Source: an uncultured Gammaproteobacteria bacterium (lineage in GTDB: Bacteria; Pseudomonadota; Gammaproteobacteria; Pseudomonadales; UBA5518). Taken from it: 64,000 bases of DNA. The translations under genes were made by a program, and so were the position numbers. The notes below the pieces were generated by a model. It was given only the letters and a program-made list of their open reading frames with translations. It was not told where the DNA came from and did no database searches. The DNA lies in contig CAIYPF010000030.1 in NCBI GenBank assembly GCA_903928015.1, positions 124,001-188,000 of the forward strand, in the 5' to 3' direction. Positions 50,087 through 60,300 of this stretch are shown one piece after another. Numbering within the stretch: position 1 is the stretch's first letter; each line of letters opens with the position of its first letter.

Positions 50087-50877
50087 ACCCGCTGGCCCTG
50101 GAGGCACTGGAGTTCGCCGCGACACTGCTCCCCGAAGCGGGACGGATCGCGCTCGGTTACTTCCGCCAGCCCTTGCAGGTGGATGACAAACGCAGCCACG
50201 GCCGCTTCGACCCTGTCACGGAGGCAGACCGCGCCATCGAAACCGCGCTGCGCTCCGCGATCCTTTCCCGCTATCCGGATCACGGCATCGTGGGCGAAGA
50301 GCTCGGCAGCCGGGACGGCAACTCCGAATGGAGCTGGATCATCGACCCCATCGACGGCACCCGCGCCTTCATCAGCGGCGTCCCCGCCTGGGGCACCCTG
50401 ATCGGCTTGCGCTGCAATGGCCGTCCGGTGGCAGGCCTCGTACACCAGCCCTATCTGGAGGAAACCTTCGCCGGCACCGGCAGCACGGGCTGGTTCGAGC
50501 GCCGGGGCGAGCATCGTGCGTTGCGATCGCGGCAGGACGCGCGGCTCGCCAACGCCATCCTCTACTGCACTCACCCCTCCATGGTCCGCGCACCCGGCGA
50601 AGCGGCCGCATTCGAGCGCGTGGCCGCCGCCGTGCGCATGTCCCGCTTCGGCGGCGACTGCTATTCGTACTGCCTGCTGGCGCTCGGACTGGTCGACCTC
50701 GTGATCGAGTCCGACCTGCAGTCCTACGACATCCAACCCCTGATCCCCATCATCCGTGCCGCGGGTGGTGTGGTGAGCGGGCCGCGCGGCGAGGATGCCG
50801 ATGCAGGCGGATTCGTGGTGGCTGCCGCCAATCCCGTGCTGCACGCCGAGGCACTGGCGCTGATCGCGGGAGCATGA
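50083..50877 (+). CDS. hisN: Inositol-monophosphatase-family histidinol-phosphatase (HisN type)
   Basis: A 264-residue Mg2+-dependent phosphatase. Metal ligands are in GEELG (Glu72, Glu73), WIIDPIDGTRAF (Asp88, Asp91) and SYDIQPL (Asp216). The segment PIDGTRAFISGVPAWGTLIGL and GGDCYSYCLLALGLVDLV match the HisN-type histidinol-phosphate phosphatases, which complete histidine synthesis where the HAD-type HisB domain is absent. A general sugar- or inositol-phosphate phosphatase is the alternative. No other his gene is in the window. It is coupled on both sides by ATGA overlaps. Confidence 0.82.
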   Translation: MNPLALEALEFAATLLPEAGRIALGYFRQPLQVDDKRSHGRFDPVTEADRAIETALRSAILSRYPDHGIVGEELGSRDGNSEWSWIIDPIDGTRAFISGVPAWGTLIGLRCNGRPVAGLVHQPYLEETFAGTGSTGWFERRGEHRALRSRQDARLANAILYCTHPSMVRAPGEAAAFERVAAAVRMSRFGGDCYSYCLLALGLVDLVIESDLQSYDIQPLIPIIRAAGGVVSGPRGEDADAGGFVVAAANPVLHAEALALIAGA

Positions 50878-52262
50878 GAGCGCAGCGCTGGACATCGATG
50901 CGCGCGGAGGGTGCAAGGCTCGCGCGCATGGCGGGCCCTCTGGTGATAGGCCAGTTCGCGGTGATGGGCATGGGTGTCACCGACGTGATCATCGCGGGGC
51001 ACGCGGGCACGGACGATCTCGCCGCCGTGACCATCGGCTACTACGTCTGGGATCTGGGGATGCTGCTCGTCTTCGGCATCCTGCTCGCCAACAGCGCGCT
51101 GATCGGACACCGCTTCGGGGCGGGTGACAGCGAGGGCATCCGCCGGCAGTTCCAGCAGTGCCTGTGGCTCTCCTTGCCGCTGTCGCTCTTCTCGGGGCTG
51201 GCGATATGGGTCGCCATACAGTGCCTGCCGTATCTGGACCTTGCGCCCGCGGTAACGCGGATCGCCGCGGGTTACCTGTATCCCACCATCGGCACCGCCA
51301 TGCTGATCCCGGTGGCGCTCACGTTCCGCACCACGGCCGAAGGCCTGGGCCTGACGCGCCCGGTGATGTGGCTGATGCTGGGCGCTTTCCTCGTGAACAT
51401 ACCGATGAACTACGTGCTGGTGCACGGTCTGTTCGGCCTCCCGAGGCTGGGCGGAGCGGGCTGTGGCTGGGCCACGCTGTTCGCCTTCATGCTGCTGATG
51501 GCGGCCTGGACGCTGTACTCGCTGCGCTCTCCCGCGCTCGCGCCGCACGCGCTGTGGCGTGACTTTGCGCCGCCGCGTCCGCGCGAGATGGGCGCCACGC
51601 TCTCGCTCGGCCTTCCCATCGGCCTCTCCCTGCTCGCAGTGGGCGGCTTCTTCGCGGTGGTACCGCTCGTGATGTCCAGGCTCGGTACCGAGGCGATCGC
51701 AGGCCACGCGGTAGCGATGACATTCGACAGCCTGATGCTGACCATTCCGCTTGGTGTGGGGCAGGCGATGTCGGTGCGGGTGGCCCACGAGATGGGCGGA
51801 CGCTACCCGCAGGCCGCGCGCGCGGTCTGCATCACCGGCATGCAGATGCTGGTGGGTATCGCATTGCTGCAGGCCGTACTCATCGTCGCCTTCCGCGAGC
51901 AGATCGCCAGCCTGTTCACAGCCGATCCGGCCGTGAGGGAACTCGGCACGCTGCTGCTGGTGTACGCCGCGGCCTATCGTGTCTTCGATTCCGTGCAGAT
52001 CGGGGCCGGGATGGCCCTGCGCGGCTACCGCGACACACGCGTGAGTTCGGCGATCGATGTCTTCGCCTACTGGCTGTTCGGACTGCCGCTCTGCTACACA
52101 CTGGGTTTTGGTTCGCGCTGGAAGGACGCAATGGGCGTGGAAGGTTTCTGGCTGGGCATGGTGATAGCGATCGGCGCGGCCGCGCTGACGATATCCCTGC
52201 GCCTCGCCTGGAGGAGTTCGCGCGAAGTGCACTCTGCGGCCTTGGCAGGCGACTGCGCATGA
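50874..52262 (+). CDS. MATE-family multidrug efflux pump
   Basis: A 462-residue membrane protein with 12 hydrophobic segments in two related halves (GPLVIGQFAVMGMGVTDVIIAG; LGLPIGLSLLAVGGFFAVVPLVMSRLG). It fits the NorM-like MATE group, which exports cationic drugs by Na+ or H+ exchange. The typical GxGDSEGIRRQ loop after TM2 and GALRGYRDTR-like GMALRGYRDTRVS in the last third are present. It overlaps both neighbours by ATGA (50874-50877 and 52259-52262), so it is made with the phosphatases. The substrate is not known. Confidence 0.9.
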   Translation: MRAQRWTSMRAEGARLARMAGPLVIGQFAVMGMGVTDVIIAGHAGTDDLAAVTIGYYVWDLGMLLVFGILLANSALIGHRFGAGDSEGIRRQFQQCLWLSLPLSLFSGLAIWVAIQCLPYLDLAPAVTRIAAGYLYPTIGTAMLIPVALTFRTTAEGLGLTRPVMWLMLGAFLVNIPMNYVLVHGLFGLPRLGGAGCGWATLFAFMLLMAAWTLYSLRSPALAPHALWRDFAPPRPREMGATLSLGLPIGLSLLAVGGFFAVVPLVMSRLGTEAIAGHAVAMTFDSLMLTIPLGVGQAMSVRVAHEMGGRYPQAARAVCITGMQMLVGIALLQAVLIVAFREQIASLFTADPAVRELGTLLLVYAAAYRVFDSVQIGAGMALRGYRDTRVSSAIDVFAYWLFGLPLCYTLGFGSRWKDAMGVEGFWLGMVIAIGAAALTISLRLAWRSSREVHSAALAGDCA

Positions 52263-52975
52263 GCAACTTCCACCGCGTGATACCGCCCAACCGCTTCGGC
52301 CGTGACTTCGTGATCGGCGACCTGCACGGCCACCTCCCGGCGCTGAAACGTGCACTCGCCGCGAGGCGCTTCATCCCCGGCCGAGACCGGCTCTTCAGCG
52401 TGGGCGATCTGGTGGATCGCGGCCCGGACTCACCGGGTGCCGCCGCACTGGTGCGGGAGAACTGGTTCCACGCCGTACGTGGCAACCACGAGGACATGCT
52501 GCTGCGCACCGTGAACGGTGAAGGCACGCGCATCACCGAGATGTGGCGTCAGAACGGCGGCGACTGGGCGCTGGACGGATGGTTGCCCAATGCCGAAGCA
52601 CGCGCGGCGGCCGCGCTGCTGCAAAACCTGCCCTTCGCCATCACCTTGCACCACAAGAGCGGGCTGCGCGTGGGCATCTGCCATGCGGAGTATCCGCTCT
52701 CTGACTGGTCGCTGGTGGCGCAACTGGAGAGCAGTCCGGAGCACTGCCGCACGATGCTCTGGGGGCGGGAGCGGATCGGCAGGACACACCATCCCCGGGT
52801 GAGCGGCATCGATCTCACGATCCACGGCCATACCGTGGTCCGCAATCCGCTGCTGCTCGCCAATGCGTTGTTCCTGGAGACCGGCGCTTTCCTCGAGGAG
52901 CGCGGCAGACTCACGCTGCTCTGCCTGGACGAACTGGAGCAGGGCCCCGCCGGGATCAGACTCCCAGCCGCCTGA
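52259..52975 (+). CDS. PphA/ApaH-like metallophosphatase
   Basis: A 238-residue calcineurin-type phosphoesterase. All family motifs are visible: GDLHGH (Asp21, His23), GDLVDRGPDS (Asp50, Asp53, Arg54), RGNHED (Asn76, His77), a middle His (GICHAEYP) and IHGHTVV near the end. This arrangement is that of bacterial Ser/Thr protein phosphatases PrpA/PphA and of diadenosine tetraphosphatase; the size favours the former. It is the last gene of the operon, and its 3' end overlaps the convergent membrane-protein gene by 20 bases. Confidence 0.88.
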   Translation: MSNFHRVIPPNRFGRDFVIGDLHGHLPALKRALAARRFIPGRDRLFSVGDLVDRGPDSPGAAALVRENWFHAVRGNHEDMLLRTVNGEGTRITEMWRQNGGDWALDGWLPNAEARAAAALLQNLPFAITLHHKSGLRVGICHAEYPLSDWSLVAQLESSPEHCRTMLWGRERIGRTHHPRVSGIDLTIHGHTVVRNPLLLANALFLETGAFLEERGRLTLLCLDELEQGPAGIRLPAA

Positions 52976-54293
52976 CGGCCCACCACGCGAGCAGCATCTC
53001 GGCCACGAAACCGGCAATCATCCCCAGCACTGCGGTGTCGGCATTCAGGTGACCGGTGTGCAGCAGGAGCCAGCAGGTGGCGGCAATCGCCACCACCCGC
53101 GCCGCGCTGCCGGTAGCCATCGAGGACGTGAGGCGCCGCGCGAGCAGGATCCCGTGGTAGTAGTTGCGGATCATCAGTACGCCAGGCACCACCAGCAGCA
53201 TGAGGCACATGTGGTGCGCCGCGGCGTACAGCCCCTCATCCAGCCCCAGGGCATCCTCGAAGAAGGCATCGCTCAGCGGAGTGATGAGCAGGACCAGCGC
53301 CATCGCGCCGATCATGCCGCCGGCCACCATGGCCATGAACCAGCGTTTCTCACCCAGATCCTCGACACTGAAGGTGGCAAAGAAATGGCGGAACTGGTTG
53401 ACCACGCTCTGGTAGAGCAGCATGAAATCCATGGCCACGCGCATGGCGGCGATGATCAGCACGGAATCGGGCACGCGCGCCACGAAAGCGAACACCAGCG
53501 GCCGGCTGATGCCGAAGGTCATGCCGGAGATGCACACGGGCCAGAAGAATCCGAGCAACTCGCTCCAGCGCGGCGGGGGCGGCGCCTCGTCTTGCGCCGG
53601 GAGCGTCGATCGAAGGCCCCGCGACACCAGATACTGGGCAACGAGCTTGAAGCCGCCGCCCACCCACTCGGCAGCCGCCACCAGGCGCACCGCCGGCCAG
53701 CCCTGCGCAAAACCGTGCAGGCCCACCGCCACGCTGATGCCCACGGCCAGCACGCCGATCACCGACACCATGGTGGTGCGTTGCTCGAGGATCAGCAGCC
53801 CGTTGTGGTAGTGCTGGAATGTGTGCAGCAGGATTAGGCCCGAGAGCAGCATCAGGTAGGCCTGCACATCGGCAAGCATCGCGGAATCCAGCGAATAGAG
53901 CGCGCGGAGCAGCACCGCACCCGTCTGCGTGGCGCCGATCGCCAGCACGGGCAGGCTGAATATCGCGCCCACGCTCACGCAGAAACGGAAGACCCGCTCG
54001 CGCGCCGCAGCCGACCGCGCATAGACGGTCACCATGTTCGGCATGAACGCGGTACCGATGTCGAAGAAGAAGAAAATGCCTGCCGCGCAGGCATAGATGG
54101 CGAGCTCGCGCCCTGCCCCCCCGGCGCGGGCGAGCACCCCGTTATAGGCCTGCTGCCCCGCGAGCAGGAACACGGCGCCAAGCGCAAGCGGCCAGAAGAA
54201 CTGCCAGTAGCGACCCAGATTGCCGCTCGCCGGCAACGAGAGCGCGCCCATCAGGCGCACGCGCTGTAGCGGTGGCCGCACTGGCGTCGGCAT
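52956..54293 (-). CDS. MOP-superfamily membrane protein, ANK-like
   Basis: A 445-residue protein with about 12 hydrophobic segments in the polysaccharide/multidrug (MOP) exporter style. Segments such as TFQHYHNGLLILEQRTTMVS and MIRNYYHGILLARRLTSSMATGSAARV recall the animal ANK (progressive ankylosis) transporter and its bacterial relatives, rather than NorM or MurJ. The substrate is not known. It stands on the minus strand between a convergent phosphatase gene and a divergent ABC-type gene. A second start at 54251 (MGALSLPASG) is equally possible. Confidence 0.7.
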   Translation of the reverse strand: MPTPVRPPLQRVRLMGALSLPASGNLGRYWQFFWPLALGAVFLLAGQQAYNGVLARAGGAGRELAIYACAAGIFFFFDIGTAFMPNMVTVYARSAAARERVFRFCVSVGAIFSLPVLAIGATQTGAVLLRALYSLDSAMLADVQAYLMLLSGLILLHTFQHYHNGLLILEQRTTMVSVIGVLAVGISVAVGLHGFAQGWPAVRLVAAAEWVGGGFKLVAQYLVSRGLRSTLPAQDEAPPPPRWSELLGFFWPVCISGMTFGISRPLVFAFVARVPDSVLIIAAMRVAMDFMLLYQSVVNQFRHFFATFSVEDLGEKRWFMAMVAGGMIGAMALVLLITPLSDAFFEDALGLDEGLYAAAHHMCLMLLVVPGVLMIRNYYHGILLARRLTSSMATGSAARVVAIAATCWLLLHTGHLNADTAVLGMIAGFVAEMLLAWWAVRRLGV

Positions 54294-54385
54294 GGCTGGC
54301 GAAGAGCGACAGGCATCGGAGGATTCATCAGGTGGAGTCCGGCATGATGCGGCGCGCCGCCGCCCGATGAAAGCCCGGGTGGCGT

Positions 54386-54414
54386 TTGCCCGGCCCGACC
54401 GCGCTGCCTACACT
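54386..54414 (+). promoter_or_regulatory. Candidate promoter of the SbmA/YddA-type gene
   Basis: TTGCCC (54386-54391) and TACACT (54409-54414) are separated by 17 bases, each matching four of six consensus positions. The start codon lies 25 bases past the -10. The call is modest because both hexamers are imperfect. Confidence 0.4.
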
Positions 54415-54439
54415 GCGGCCGACAGCCACCGGCAGCACG

Positions 54440-56224
54440 ATGCATACACCCGAGAAGGATCCCCGCCCCCCGCTATCACCCGGCAACAGGTATTTCCTGC
54501 GCCGCGTGATACGGCTGGCAGGCCCGTACTGGAACGCGACACATCGCTGGAAGGTGCGCGGCGCAGTGTTGCTGCTGGTGATGCTCACCGTCGCGCAGGT
54601 GGGACTCGCGGTGTGGACCAACTACTGGAACCGCGCTCTCTTCGACGCACTGGAGCAGCGCGCGATCGCAGAAGTGCTGCTGCAGGTGGCGATGTTCGCG
54701 CTGATCTTCGCGCTCACCGTGGGCGTTACCGGCGCACACCTCATGGTGAAACGCTGGCTGCAACTCGACTGGCGCGACTGGCTCACGCAGGAGCTGATCG
54801 GCCGCTGGATGGAAGACGGCAGGCACCACCGCCTGCTCTTCCGTGCCGGCGAGCATGACAACCCGGACGGCCGCATCGCCGACGACATCCGCATCGCCAC
54901 CGAAACCGCCATCGCGCTCGCTCACACGCTGCTCTACTCGCTGATGATGTTCGGGCTTTTCGTCGAGATCCTGTGGACGATCTCGGGCCGCATCTCGATT
55001 CCCGGGACCTCGATCGAGGTGCAGGGCTATCTGGTACCCCTCGCCTTCCTGTATGCCGGCGTGGGAACCCTGCTCGGCTGGCGCTTCGGCAGGCCGCTGG
55101 TGCGCTCGACCAACGCGCTGCAGACGGCGGAGGCGGATTTCCGCTTCGGTCTTGCACGCGTGCGCGAGCACTCGGAAGCCATCGCGCTCATGCAGGGCGA
55201 ATCGATGGAGCGCGCCGGCTCCCGCGAGCGCTTCGGCAGGATCCTGCGCGAATGGAAGCGGCAGTCGGTTGCCTACGTCGGGATCGTGGGCTTTTCCACC
55301 GGCTACAGCGCCCTGTTGCCGGTGTTTCCCTTGCTGATCGCAGCACCGCAGTACATCGCCGGAGTGATGAGTCTGGGCGTGCTGATGCAGGCGGCACAGG
55401 CATTCCAGAAACTCACGACCGCGCTTTCATGGCCCATCGACAACCTCGGCGACATCGCACGCACACGCGCATCGGCTGACCGCGTGATCTCGCTATGGGA
55501 GGACATGCGGAAACTCGACCGCGACGCACGCCAGCACGACGGTCACCGCATTCTCCTGCAGAAAGGTCCGTCATCGCTGCTGCTGATCGAGGATCTGTGC
55601 ATCGCCGAGCCGAACGGGCGGGTGCTGGTCGAGGGCATAGGCTGCCGCGTTAACCGGGGCGAGCGTGTGCTGGTGACCGGGGACCCCGCAGTGACCAGCA
55701 GCCTCTTCAAGGTGATAGGCGGGCTCTGGCCCTGGGGCAGCGGGCGCGTGATGGTGCCGGACGACGGCGGCGCGATCTTCATGCCGCAGCGGCCCTTCCT
55801 GCCCGATGGCCGCCTGCGTGCCGCGCTCTGCTACCCGCGACCGGAAAACGCCTGGTCCACCGCGCTGATCGAGCACGCGCTGGAGTGCGCCGGCATCGCC
55901 TGGCTGGCGCCGCGCCTGGACGAACCCGACAACTGGGAAGGCGTCTTGCCGCTGCGTGCGCAGCAGCGCCTCGGCTTTGCGCGGGTGCTGTTGCAGCAGC
56001 CGGCATGGGTGTTCATGGAGGAGGCAACCGATGCTTTCGATCCGCGCAGCGAGCAGCTGATACTCGAGATGCTGCACCGGGAACTGCCGAGCAGCGGCAT
56101 GCTCACCATCAGTTTCCACGCAGGGCTGGATGCACTGCATCACCGGAAAATCGTCCTGAACCGCCTGCCGGGCGAGAAATACCTCTTCGAGCGACGCGGT
56201 CGCCCGCGCACCGCAGCTCACTGA
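54440..56224 (+). CDS. SbmA/YddA-type ABC transporter with degenerate ATPase domain
   Basis: A 594-residue fusion of an SbmA/BacA-like membrane domain (about 20-360, six helices; WNRALFDALEQR and PDGRIADDIRIATE motifs) and an ABC domain (about 375-590). The ATPase is damaged: the Walker A site reads TGDPAVTSSLF (413-423), one residue short and without the essential Lys; the signature reads LPLRAQQRLGFAR (503-515) instead of LSxGEQQR; Walker B is WVFMEEATDAFD with Asp changed to Glu527. The Q-loop FMPQRPFLP is kept. SbmA itself lacks the domain and is proton-driven, so this protein may transport peptides without ATP hydrolysis. ATG 54440 begins the conserved part; the final 7 bases overlap the GH5 gene. 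Confidence 0.88.
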   Translation: MHTPEKDPRPPLSPGNRYFLRRVIRLAGPYWNATHRWKVRGAVLLLVMLTVAQVGLAVWTNYWNRALFDALEQRAIAEVLLQVAMFALIFALTVGVTGAHLMVKRWLQLDWRDWLTQELIGRWMEDGRHHRLLFRAGEHDNPDGRIADDIRIATETAIALAHTLLYSLMMFGLFVEILWTISGRISIPGTSIEVQGYLVPLAFLYAGVGTLLGWRFGRPLVRSTNALQTAEADFRFGLARVREHSEAIALMQGESMERAGSRERFGRILREWKRQSVAYVGIVGFSTGYSALLPVFPLLIAAPQYIAGVMSLGVLMQAAQAFQKLTTALSWPIDNLGDIARTRASADRVISLWEDMRKLDRDARQHDGHRILLQKGPSSLLLIEDLCIAEPNGRVLVEGIGCRVNRGERVLVTGDPAVTSSLFKVIGGLWPWGSGRVMVPDDGGAIFMPQRPFLPDGRLRAALCYPRPENAWSTALIEHALECAGIAWLAPRLDEPDNWEGVLPLRAQQRLGFARVLLQQPAWVFMEEATDAFDPRSEQLILEMLHRELPSSGMLTISFHAGLDALHHRKIVLNRLPGEKYLFERRGRPRTAAH

Positions 56225-57330
56225 AAGCGGGAAGGCAGCCAGCCTCGCTCCACGCAATCCCGGAAGCACCAGGCCGGCGTGGTCTCGGTGCGGTAACTCC
56301 AGAAGAACCAGCCCGTGTAGCGCTCGAAGGCAAGCAACTGCGCGGCAGCGTAGGCCCTGCTCGAGACGTCCTGCTGGAAGGCGTCCATGTGTTCGAGCGC
56401 ATGGTTGTAGGGGCCGGGCGCCCAGAGCGAGACCACCTTCAGGTCCAGACCCAGGCTCCACTCGCCTGCAATCGCGGGCACGCCGAGATCCTGCTGCAGA
56501 CGCAGCGCCTCGTCTTTCCACGTGTCCCCCGCCTTGTGCAGATGCCCGTGTATGTCCATGTCGATGTCGGCACGGTCGAAGCACTGGTAGCGGTGCACAT
56601 CGAAGAGCACGTTGTCGAATCCGGGCTCACGCAGCAGCGGCTGGAACTCGAGGTGCGAGCGGAATCCGTCGTGGAAGACGACGGCAAGGCGCTCCGGCGG
56701 GCAGTGTGCGCGGATGGCTGCGTAGGCGCGACGGTAGAAGTCCTCGAGTAGCGCGGTGGGCACGTCCCAGCGCGGCTCGTTCAGCACCTCGATGCCGTGG
56801 AGCACGGATTCTGCGCGGTAGCGCTGCGCAAGCCTGCCGAGGAGATCGACCGAGAAGTCGACGAACTCGGAGCGGGTGTGCCACTCGCAGACGTCCTTGA
56901 TGCCACCGTTGTCGAAGCCGTTCTGACAGCCCGGCGCGGCATGCAGGTCGATCATCACCTGAAGGCCTGCCTCGGCAGCCCAACCGAGCGCCCGATCCAG
57001 AACCTCGATGCCGCCCTCCACGAAAGGGTGCGACAGGGACCCGTAGCTCGCATGCCACGGATAAGGGGGCCCGAGAATCCAGTGGCCTACCGGAATGCGC
57101 ACTGCGTTCACGCCACGGTCGGCGAGCCAGAGAAAGTCGTCACGGCCGATCCAGCTGTTCCAGTGCGGACGCAGCTTGCTGGCGGCGCGGGCGCCGAGTT
57201 CGGCGCAGAAAGTGGTTTCGTCCGTCGCGGCCATGCCCGCAAAGAGCGAAGGCGACATCCACTTCTCGAGCACAAGCCAGGCGCCCAGATTCACACCGCG
57301 CAAACGGGCGAAGGGGCGCTGGTTGTTCAC
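56218..57330 (-). CDS. GH5-family cytoplasmic glucanase (exo-beta-1,3-glucanase-like)
   Basis: A 370-residue retaining glycoside hydrolase. The acid/base is Glu185 (IEVLNEPRW) and the nucleophile Glu290 (AIAGEWSLG), with RGVNLGAWLVLEKWM at the start and HRYQCFD in the middle. The sequence around the active site resembles fungal exo-beta-1,3-glucanases rather than endocellulases. There is no signal peptide, so it would act in the cytoplasm on short imported or endogenous glucans, or on glycosylated small molecules. The start is a GTG at 57330 only 7 bases after the RND pump stop, so it belongs to the pump operon. Confidence 0.88.
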   Translation of the reverse strand: MNNQRPFARLRGVNLGAWLVLEKWMSPSLFAGMAATDETTFCAELGARAASKLRPHWNSWIGRDDFLWLADRGVNAVRIPVGHWILGPPYPWHASYGSLSHPFVEGGIEVLDRALGWAAEAGLQVMIDLHAAPGCQNGFDNGGIKDVCEWHTRSEFVDFSVDLLGRLAQRYRAESVLHGIEVLNEPRWDVPTALLEDFYRRAYAAIRAHCPPERLAVVFHDGFRSHLEFQPLLREPGFDNVLFDVHRYQCFDRADIDMDIHGHLHKAGDTWKDEALRLQQDLGVPAIAGEWSLGLDLKVVSLWAPGPYNHALEHMDAFQQDVSSRAYAAAQLLAFERYTGWFFWSYRTETTPAWCFRDCVERGWLPSRFQ

Positions 57331-57337
57331 CGGGCAC

Positions 57338-60300
57338 TCACTCCGTCACCGGCGAGCGAGGGGGCTCCGGGGCCACAGGAGCACCCGCGGCGAACCAGCG
57401 GCGGCTGCGCAACGAGAACGCGTGGAGATAGGTGTACAGCACGGGCACCACCACCAGCGTGAGCAGCGTGGAGGTGATGACACCACCGATCACGGCCCGC
57501 GCCATGGGCGCATTGATGCTGCCCCCGCTGCCGCCGCCGATTGCCATCGGCAGCATGCCGAAGATCATGGCCAGCGTGGTCATCAGGATGGGCCGCAGCC
57601 GGATCTGGCCCGCCTCCATCAGCGCCTTGCGCAGTCCCATTCCCTCACGCATGCCCTGGTTGGCGAAGTCCACCAGCAGGATGGCGTTCTTGGTGACGAG
57701 GCCCATCAGCAGGATCATCCCGATCATCGAGAGCATGTTCAGCGTGGTGCCGGTGACCAGCAGCGCGAGGAAGGCTCCCACGAAGGACAGCGGCAGGGAG
57801 GCCATGATCGCCACCGGCTGCACGAAGCTCGCGAACTGCGAGGCAAGGATGAGGTAGATGAAGATGATCGCCAGCCCCATGGCGGCAAGCGTCTCCATGA
57901 AGGTTTCGTTCAGCTGCTCCTGCGAGCCGCCCATGCTGAAGCGGTAGCCGCGCGGAAGCTGCGTCTCGGCGACGAGTTTCTGCACATCCTTGCCCACGTC
58001 ACCCGAGGCGCGACCGTCGGCACGCATGTAGAGCGTGACCCGTCGTTGCAGGTCGAGGCGCTTCAGTTGCGGCGGCGAGGTGGTCTGTACCAACTCGGCC
58101 ACCTGTCGCAGCGGCACCAGCACCGGCAGGCCCTCGGGGTCGAGCCTGCCGCTCGCCAGATAGAGCCCGCCGAGGTCGGAGGTCTCGCGACGCGATTCCG
58201 GAGGCAACCTCACCACCACGTCGTAATTCTGTCCATCCGGCGCGAGCCAGTGGCTGATCTTGTCGCCACCCACAAGCACGCGCAGCGCGCGTCCGATGCG
58301 CTCGACGTCGAGGCCGAGGTCGTTGGCAAGCTCGCGGTCGACGCGCACCGCCACGGTGGGGTTGGTGCCCTGCTCGCTGCTGTTCAGGTCGGCCACGCCC
58401 GGAATGCGGGCGACTTTCTTCATGAGCTCGCTGGCGATGGCGGTGAGACGCTCCTGATCCGGGCCCAGGATCGACACCGCGATGGCGTCATTCCAGCCCA
58501 CCTGCAACTTCACGCCGGCGATACGCTGGATGCGGGCGCGCACCACGCGCTCTATCTCGAGCTGCGAGCGGCTGCGTGCCTCCGGCGGCACCAGACGCAC
58601 GTTGAGGCGCGCGTGGTTGCGACCCTCGAAGGTGCCGATCTCGGCAGCCACGAGTTCCACCTCCGGGATCTCGTCCAGCGCCTTCTCCACCTGGGAGGTC
58701 TTGGAGTCGGTGTACTGGAGGCTGGAGCCTATGGGCATCTCGAGCCGCAGAGAGAGAAAGCTCTGATCACCCTCGGGGAAGAACTCGGTGCCGATGAACG
58801 GCAGGATCATCAGGCTGGAGACGAAAATCCCCGCGGCGCTCCAGAGCACCATGCCACGGTTGGAGATGGTGCCCAGCTCGCGCCAGTCGCGGCGCGCGAC
58901 GGCGCGCACGATGCCGAAGATCGGCAGGTAGACACGACGGCGCTGCTCGCGCAGCGACCACTCGAGCGCCCGGCCGTAGACATGGTGCAGGGAATCGACG
59001 CCGGACTCGACGCCATCCATCAGCCGACGCAGACGCGGCATCCGCGCAAAGCGCTTTTCGACCGGGTCGTGCCAGACCGAGGAGAGCATCGGGTCCAGGG
59101 TGAAACTCACGAAGAGCGAGACCAGCACCGCCACCGTGATCGTGATGCCGAACTGGAAGAAATAGCGCCCGATCATGCCGTCCATGAAGGCTACCGGCAC
59201 GAAGACCGCCACGATGGCAAAGGTCGTGGCCGTCACCGCGAGCCCGATCTCCTCGGTGCCATCACGCGCGGAATCCGCGTGGTTCTTGCCCATGCCGAGG
59301 TGACGAACGATGTTCTCGCGCACCACGATGGCGTCATCGATAAGCAGTCCGATGCAGAGGCTCAACGCCATAAGGGTGATCATGTTCAGCGTGAAGCCGA
59401 AGGCGTGCACCGCGATGAACGTGGCGATCACGGAGATGGGCAGCGTGAGGCCCGTGATCACGGTGGAGCGCCAGGAATGCAGGAACAGGAACACGATCAG
59501 CACCGTGAGCACCGCGCCCTCGAGGATGGTCTCCTTCACCCCGTTGAGCGATGCCTTCACGAAATCCGCGTTGGACTGCACCGTGACGATATGGATATCC
59601 GCGGGAAGCCGGGCCTGCAGCTCGGTCACGGCCTTCTGCACGCCGTCGCCGATCTCCACCACATTGGAACCCTGCACCTTGAACACCGAGAGCCCGACCG
59701 CGGGCTTGCCGTCGATGCGCGAGAGCGATTCGGGTTCGGCCTCGCCGTCGATGATCTCGGCGATCTGGTCGAGGTGAACGGGCAGACCGCCCTGCTGCAG
59801 GTAAACGGCGCTGCCACGGGTGGTGACGATGATGCGGCCGAAGTCACGCGGATTGTGGATGCGGCCTTCGACCCGGACCATCTGTTCGGCATCGCCGACC
59901 TTGATGTTGCCGGCAGGAAGATCACGGTTGGCGCTCTGGATGGCCGCCACCACTTCGTCCACACCAACGCCGTAGCTGCGCATCTGCTCGGGCTTCAGCA
60001 TTACCTGTATCTGGCGCGGAACACCGCCGCTCAGGGCGACGTTACCGACACCGGGCGCCGTCTGAAGGCGCTTCACGATCACCTGCTCGGCGATGTTGGA
60101 GATCTCGCGCAGCGGCCGCTCGGAGGAATAGATCGCAAGATCCACGATGGGCTGCTGGTTGTCGTCTTCCATCGAGCGGGTGACCCGCGGCGCCCTGACC
60201 TCGCGGGGGAAGGTGGGCATGATGTCGGCGATCTTGTCGCGGATCTCCTGTGTGGCCACCACCGGGTCTGCGGACATGCGGAATTCGACCCACATGTAGC

